A stretch of DNA of 64,000 bases. Origin: Erysipelothrix anatis. Its GTDB lineage: Bacteria > Bacillota_I > Bacilli_A > Erysipelotrichales > Erysipelotrichaceae. The notes beneath the pieces are model-generated. The model was given only the letters and a program-made list of their open reading frames with translations, searched no databases and was not told the DNA's origin. This document shows, one piece after another, positions 62,356 to 64,000 of the stretch. The position numbers were made by a program, and so were the translations under genes. Numbering within the stretch: the stretch's first letter is position 1; each line of letters opens with the position of its first letter. The DNA lies in NCBI RefSeq assembly GCF_009828745.1, contig NZ_WTSX01000006.1:1-64000 (forward strand). Reading direction: 5' to 3'.

Positions 62356-63529
62356 TCGTATAATTACCATAGTTATGGATTCAGTCGGAGCAGGTGCTGC
62401 TCATGATGCTGAAAAATTTGGTGACTTAGGTTCCGATACACTTGGTCATATCGCAGAGCGTATGAATGGCCTTAATATGCCAAATATGGAAAAACTAGGA
62501 CTTGGAAATTTACATAAAATTCAAGGTGTAAACCCTGTTGATCATCCTGCAGCTTACTATACAAAAATGATTGAAGCTTCAAACGGAAAAGATACAATGA
62601 CAGGTCACTGGGAAATGATGGGACTTAATATTCAAAATCCATTCATTACGTTTACCGAAACTGGTTTCCCTAAAGAACTTTTAGATGAACTTGAAGCACG
62701 TACTGGTTATGGAATCATTGGTAATAAGTCAGCAAGTGGAACAGAGATTCTCGACGAACTTGGTGAAGAACACATGGCTACTAAGAAAATGATTGTTTAT
62801 ACATCAGCAGACTCCGTACTCCAAATTGCTGCTCACGAAGAAGTTTTTGGATTGGATGAGTTGTATCGTGTATGCGAGATTGCTCGTGAATTAACCATGA
62901 AAGACGATTGGAAAGTAGGACGTGTCATCGCAAGACCGTTTGTTGGACCTCGTAAAGGTGAATTTGCACGTACATCCAACCGTCATGATTACGCGCTAAA
63001 ACCATTTGGCAAGACAGCACTCGATTCCTTGAAAGCAATTGGAAAAGATGTAATCAGTGTAGGGAAAATTGTTGATATTTTTGATAATGAAGGAATTACA
63101 GAGTCATTCCGCACTAAGAGCAATTCTCATGGAATGGAAGAAACAATTCGTATTGTTAAAGATGTTGATTTTAATGGATTCTTATTTGTTAACTTAGTTG
63201 ATTTCGATGCATTGTACGGACACCGTCGTAATCCAATTGGCTACGGTGAAGCTCTTGAAACGTTCGATAAAGAACTCGGTCAATTATTACCATTCATTAA
63301 AGAGGATGACTTACTCATCATCACTGCTGACCATGGTAACGACCCAATTCATCATGGAACCGATCATACACGTGAGGAAGTTCCAGTACTTTACTACTCA
63401 CCATCATTTGAGGGTAGTGGCATGCTTCCCAAAAATGAAACGTTTGCGGACCTTGGTGCAACAGTAGCCGATAACTTCGGTGCAGAACCAACAGCAAATG
63501 GTCACTCCGTACTGTCACTACTCAAATAG
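62342..63529 (+). CDS. deoB: Phosphopentomutase
   Basis: DeoB converts ribose- or deoxyribose-1-phosphate to the 5-phosphate in nucleoside salvage. The 395-residue protein has alkaline-phosphatase-fold metal motifs: [12 protein letters not shown] near the start (metal Asp), [13 protein letters not shown] (nucleophile Thr), and the C-terminal [19 protein letters not shown] and [13 protein letters not shown] 62342 follows AAAGGAGG, overlapping xerD by 14 bases; earlier starts are inside xerD. Ends at a terminator. Confidence 0.96.
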   Translation: MKKYNRIITIVMDSVGAGAAHDAEKFGDLGSDTLGHIAERMNGLNMPNMEKLGLGNLHKIQGVNPVDHPAAYYTKMIEASNGKDTMTGHWEMMGLNIQNPFITFTETGFPKELLDELEARTGYGIIGNKSASGTEILDELGEEHMATKKMIVYTSADSVLQIAAHEEVFGLDELYRVCEIARELTMKDDWKVGRVIARPFVGPRKGEFARTSNRHDYALKPFGKTALDSLKAIGKDVISVGKIVDIFDNEGITESFRTKSNSHGMEETIRIVKDVDFNGFLFVNLVDFDALYGHRRNPIGYGEALETFDKELGQLLPFIKEDDLLIITADHGNDPIHHGTDHTREEVPVLYYSPSFEGSGMLPKNETFADLGATVADNFGAEPTANGHSVLSLLK

Positions 63530-63532
63530 TTT

Positions 63533-63555
63533 AAAACCGCGAAAGCGGTTTTTTA
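63533..63555 (+). terminator. Terminator after deoB
   Basis: The stem aaaaccgc/gcggtttt has a GAAA loop and is followed by TTATT. Confidence 0.88.
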
Positions 63556-63655
63556 TTAGTCTTATTAATAATTAATCAAATTGCTAAGTAGTTCATCGAC
63601 TTCGGATATATTTAAGTTACATAATATACATTATGCGAAGTACCTAATAAAAGAG

Positions 63656-63683
63656 AAAAACAGTCGGTTAATTCAGACTGTTT
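63656..63683 (-). terminator. Terminator after the DsrE-family gene
   Basis: On the leftward strand the stem AAACAGTC/GACTGTTT is followed by TTCTC. It overlaps the stop codon of the gene. Confidence 0.7.
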
Positions 63684-63993
63684 AAGGTTTAATATATGCA
63701 AAACCTGTAAGTTGCAATTGAGTTAATGAATAAACACCAGCTGGCACAACTTTTACGCCCTCAAGGACATAATCAATATCATGTGCCTTCATTGCATTGT
63801 TACATGCATACACAGTAACTTTTTCCATTGCAACCAATTTGACAATCTGTGGACTGTCTTTAACGACTTTAATAGCTGGACCATTGATTACAAGAATAAT
63901 TTGTTCAATGGGTTCAAATACGAGTAAGTTTTCGATATTAGCCACTGCAGCATCTAAATTCTGTACATCATTTACGTGAAATACTGTTTTCAT
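63682..63993 (-). CDS. DsrE/DsrF-like small protein
   Basis: A 103-residue protein with the DsrE/YchN fold pattern: an alternating strand-helix layout (MKTVFHVND, then IEQIILVINGPAI), a single cysteine at 64 in VTVYACNNAMKAHDI and the end VYSLTQLQLTGFAYIKP. Family members include sulfur-relay proteins and plain YchN/DUF1791-type proteins of unknown role. No tusA, tusB or rhodanese gene lies nearby, so sulfur transfer is not supported. The start lies seven bases from the window edge, so its ribosome site is not visible. Confidence 0.75.
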   Translation of the reverse strand: MKTVFHVNDVQNLDAAVANIENLLVFEPIEQIILVINGPAIKVVKDSPQIVKLVAMEKVTVYACNNAMKAHDIDYVLEGVKVVPAGVYSLTQLQLTGFAYIKP

Positions 63994-64000
63994 ATGATAA

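Overview
The window reads as chromosomal DNA of a low-GC Gram-positive bacterium, most probably Erysipelothrix or a close member of the Erysipelotrichia. The pointers are AT-rich codon use, both PolC and DnaE replicases, an LPxTG surface protein with a pectate-lyase-like region plus InlB-type B-repeats, strong GGAGG ribosome sites, and Firmicute gene neighbourhoods in reduced form. The species assignment is an inference from gene content, not from a database match.

Layout. 1-3.5 kb: the start of a leftward gene at the edge and a large sortase-anchored surface protein. 3.5-11.4 kb: a membrane-anchored thioredoxin-fold protein without CxxC, then smc-ftsY-ylxM-ackA-nrnA and a ZIP metal transporter. 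11.4-13.7 kb: an N-acetylhexosamine kinase-like gene with galE. 13.7-21.2 kb: dnaE, a two-component system, and a NatA/NatB-type ABC exporter. 21.2-27.3 kb: rplU-prp-rpmA (behind a structured L21 leader), obg, ruvA-ruvB-murG-ftsQ. 27.3-36.3 kb: Asp23-family gene, fakA-like, recG, rnc, polC. 36.4-38.9 kb: accessory island with an orphan seven-span membrane protein and a leftward LytTR-regulator/membrane-protein operon. 39.1-44.0 kb: rimP-nusA-ylxR-ylxQ-infB-rbfA. 44.0-50.9 kb: second accessory island with a metallophosphoesterase, a double-headed MerR regulator, a UvrA-like ABC protein without the UvrB-binding domain, and a lysine-riboswitch-controlled amino-acid ABC transporter whose binding protein and permease are fused. 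50.9-64 kb: truB-ribF, an orphan gene, yqhY-nusB-xseA-xseB-ispA-(dxs-like)-recN-dinB-xerD-deoB, and a DsrE-family gene.

How it fits together. Most of the window is housekeeping: chromosome organisation, replication, recombination and repair, ribosome maturation, transcription elongation control, protein targeting. Against that background the deviations stand out. (1) The gene in the dxs position encodes a full-length protein in which essentially every thiamine-diphosphate and catalytic motif of 1-deoxyxylulose-5-phosphate synthase is replaced. (2) recG and rnc are adjacent, with the usual fatty-acid/phospholipid gene block missing, while a FakA-type fatty-acid kinase gene is kept. (3) The rimP-nusA transcript leader carries two mutually exclusive hairpins sharing one anti-Shine-Dalgarno strand, one of which would hide the rimP ribosome site. 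(4) Conserved neighbourhoods (polC|rimP and rbfA|truB) are split by the two accessory islands, which hold the LytTR system and the MerR/UvrA-like system. I see no rRNA, tRNA, CRISPR, prophage or insertion sequence in the window.
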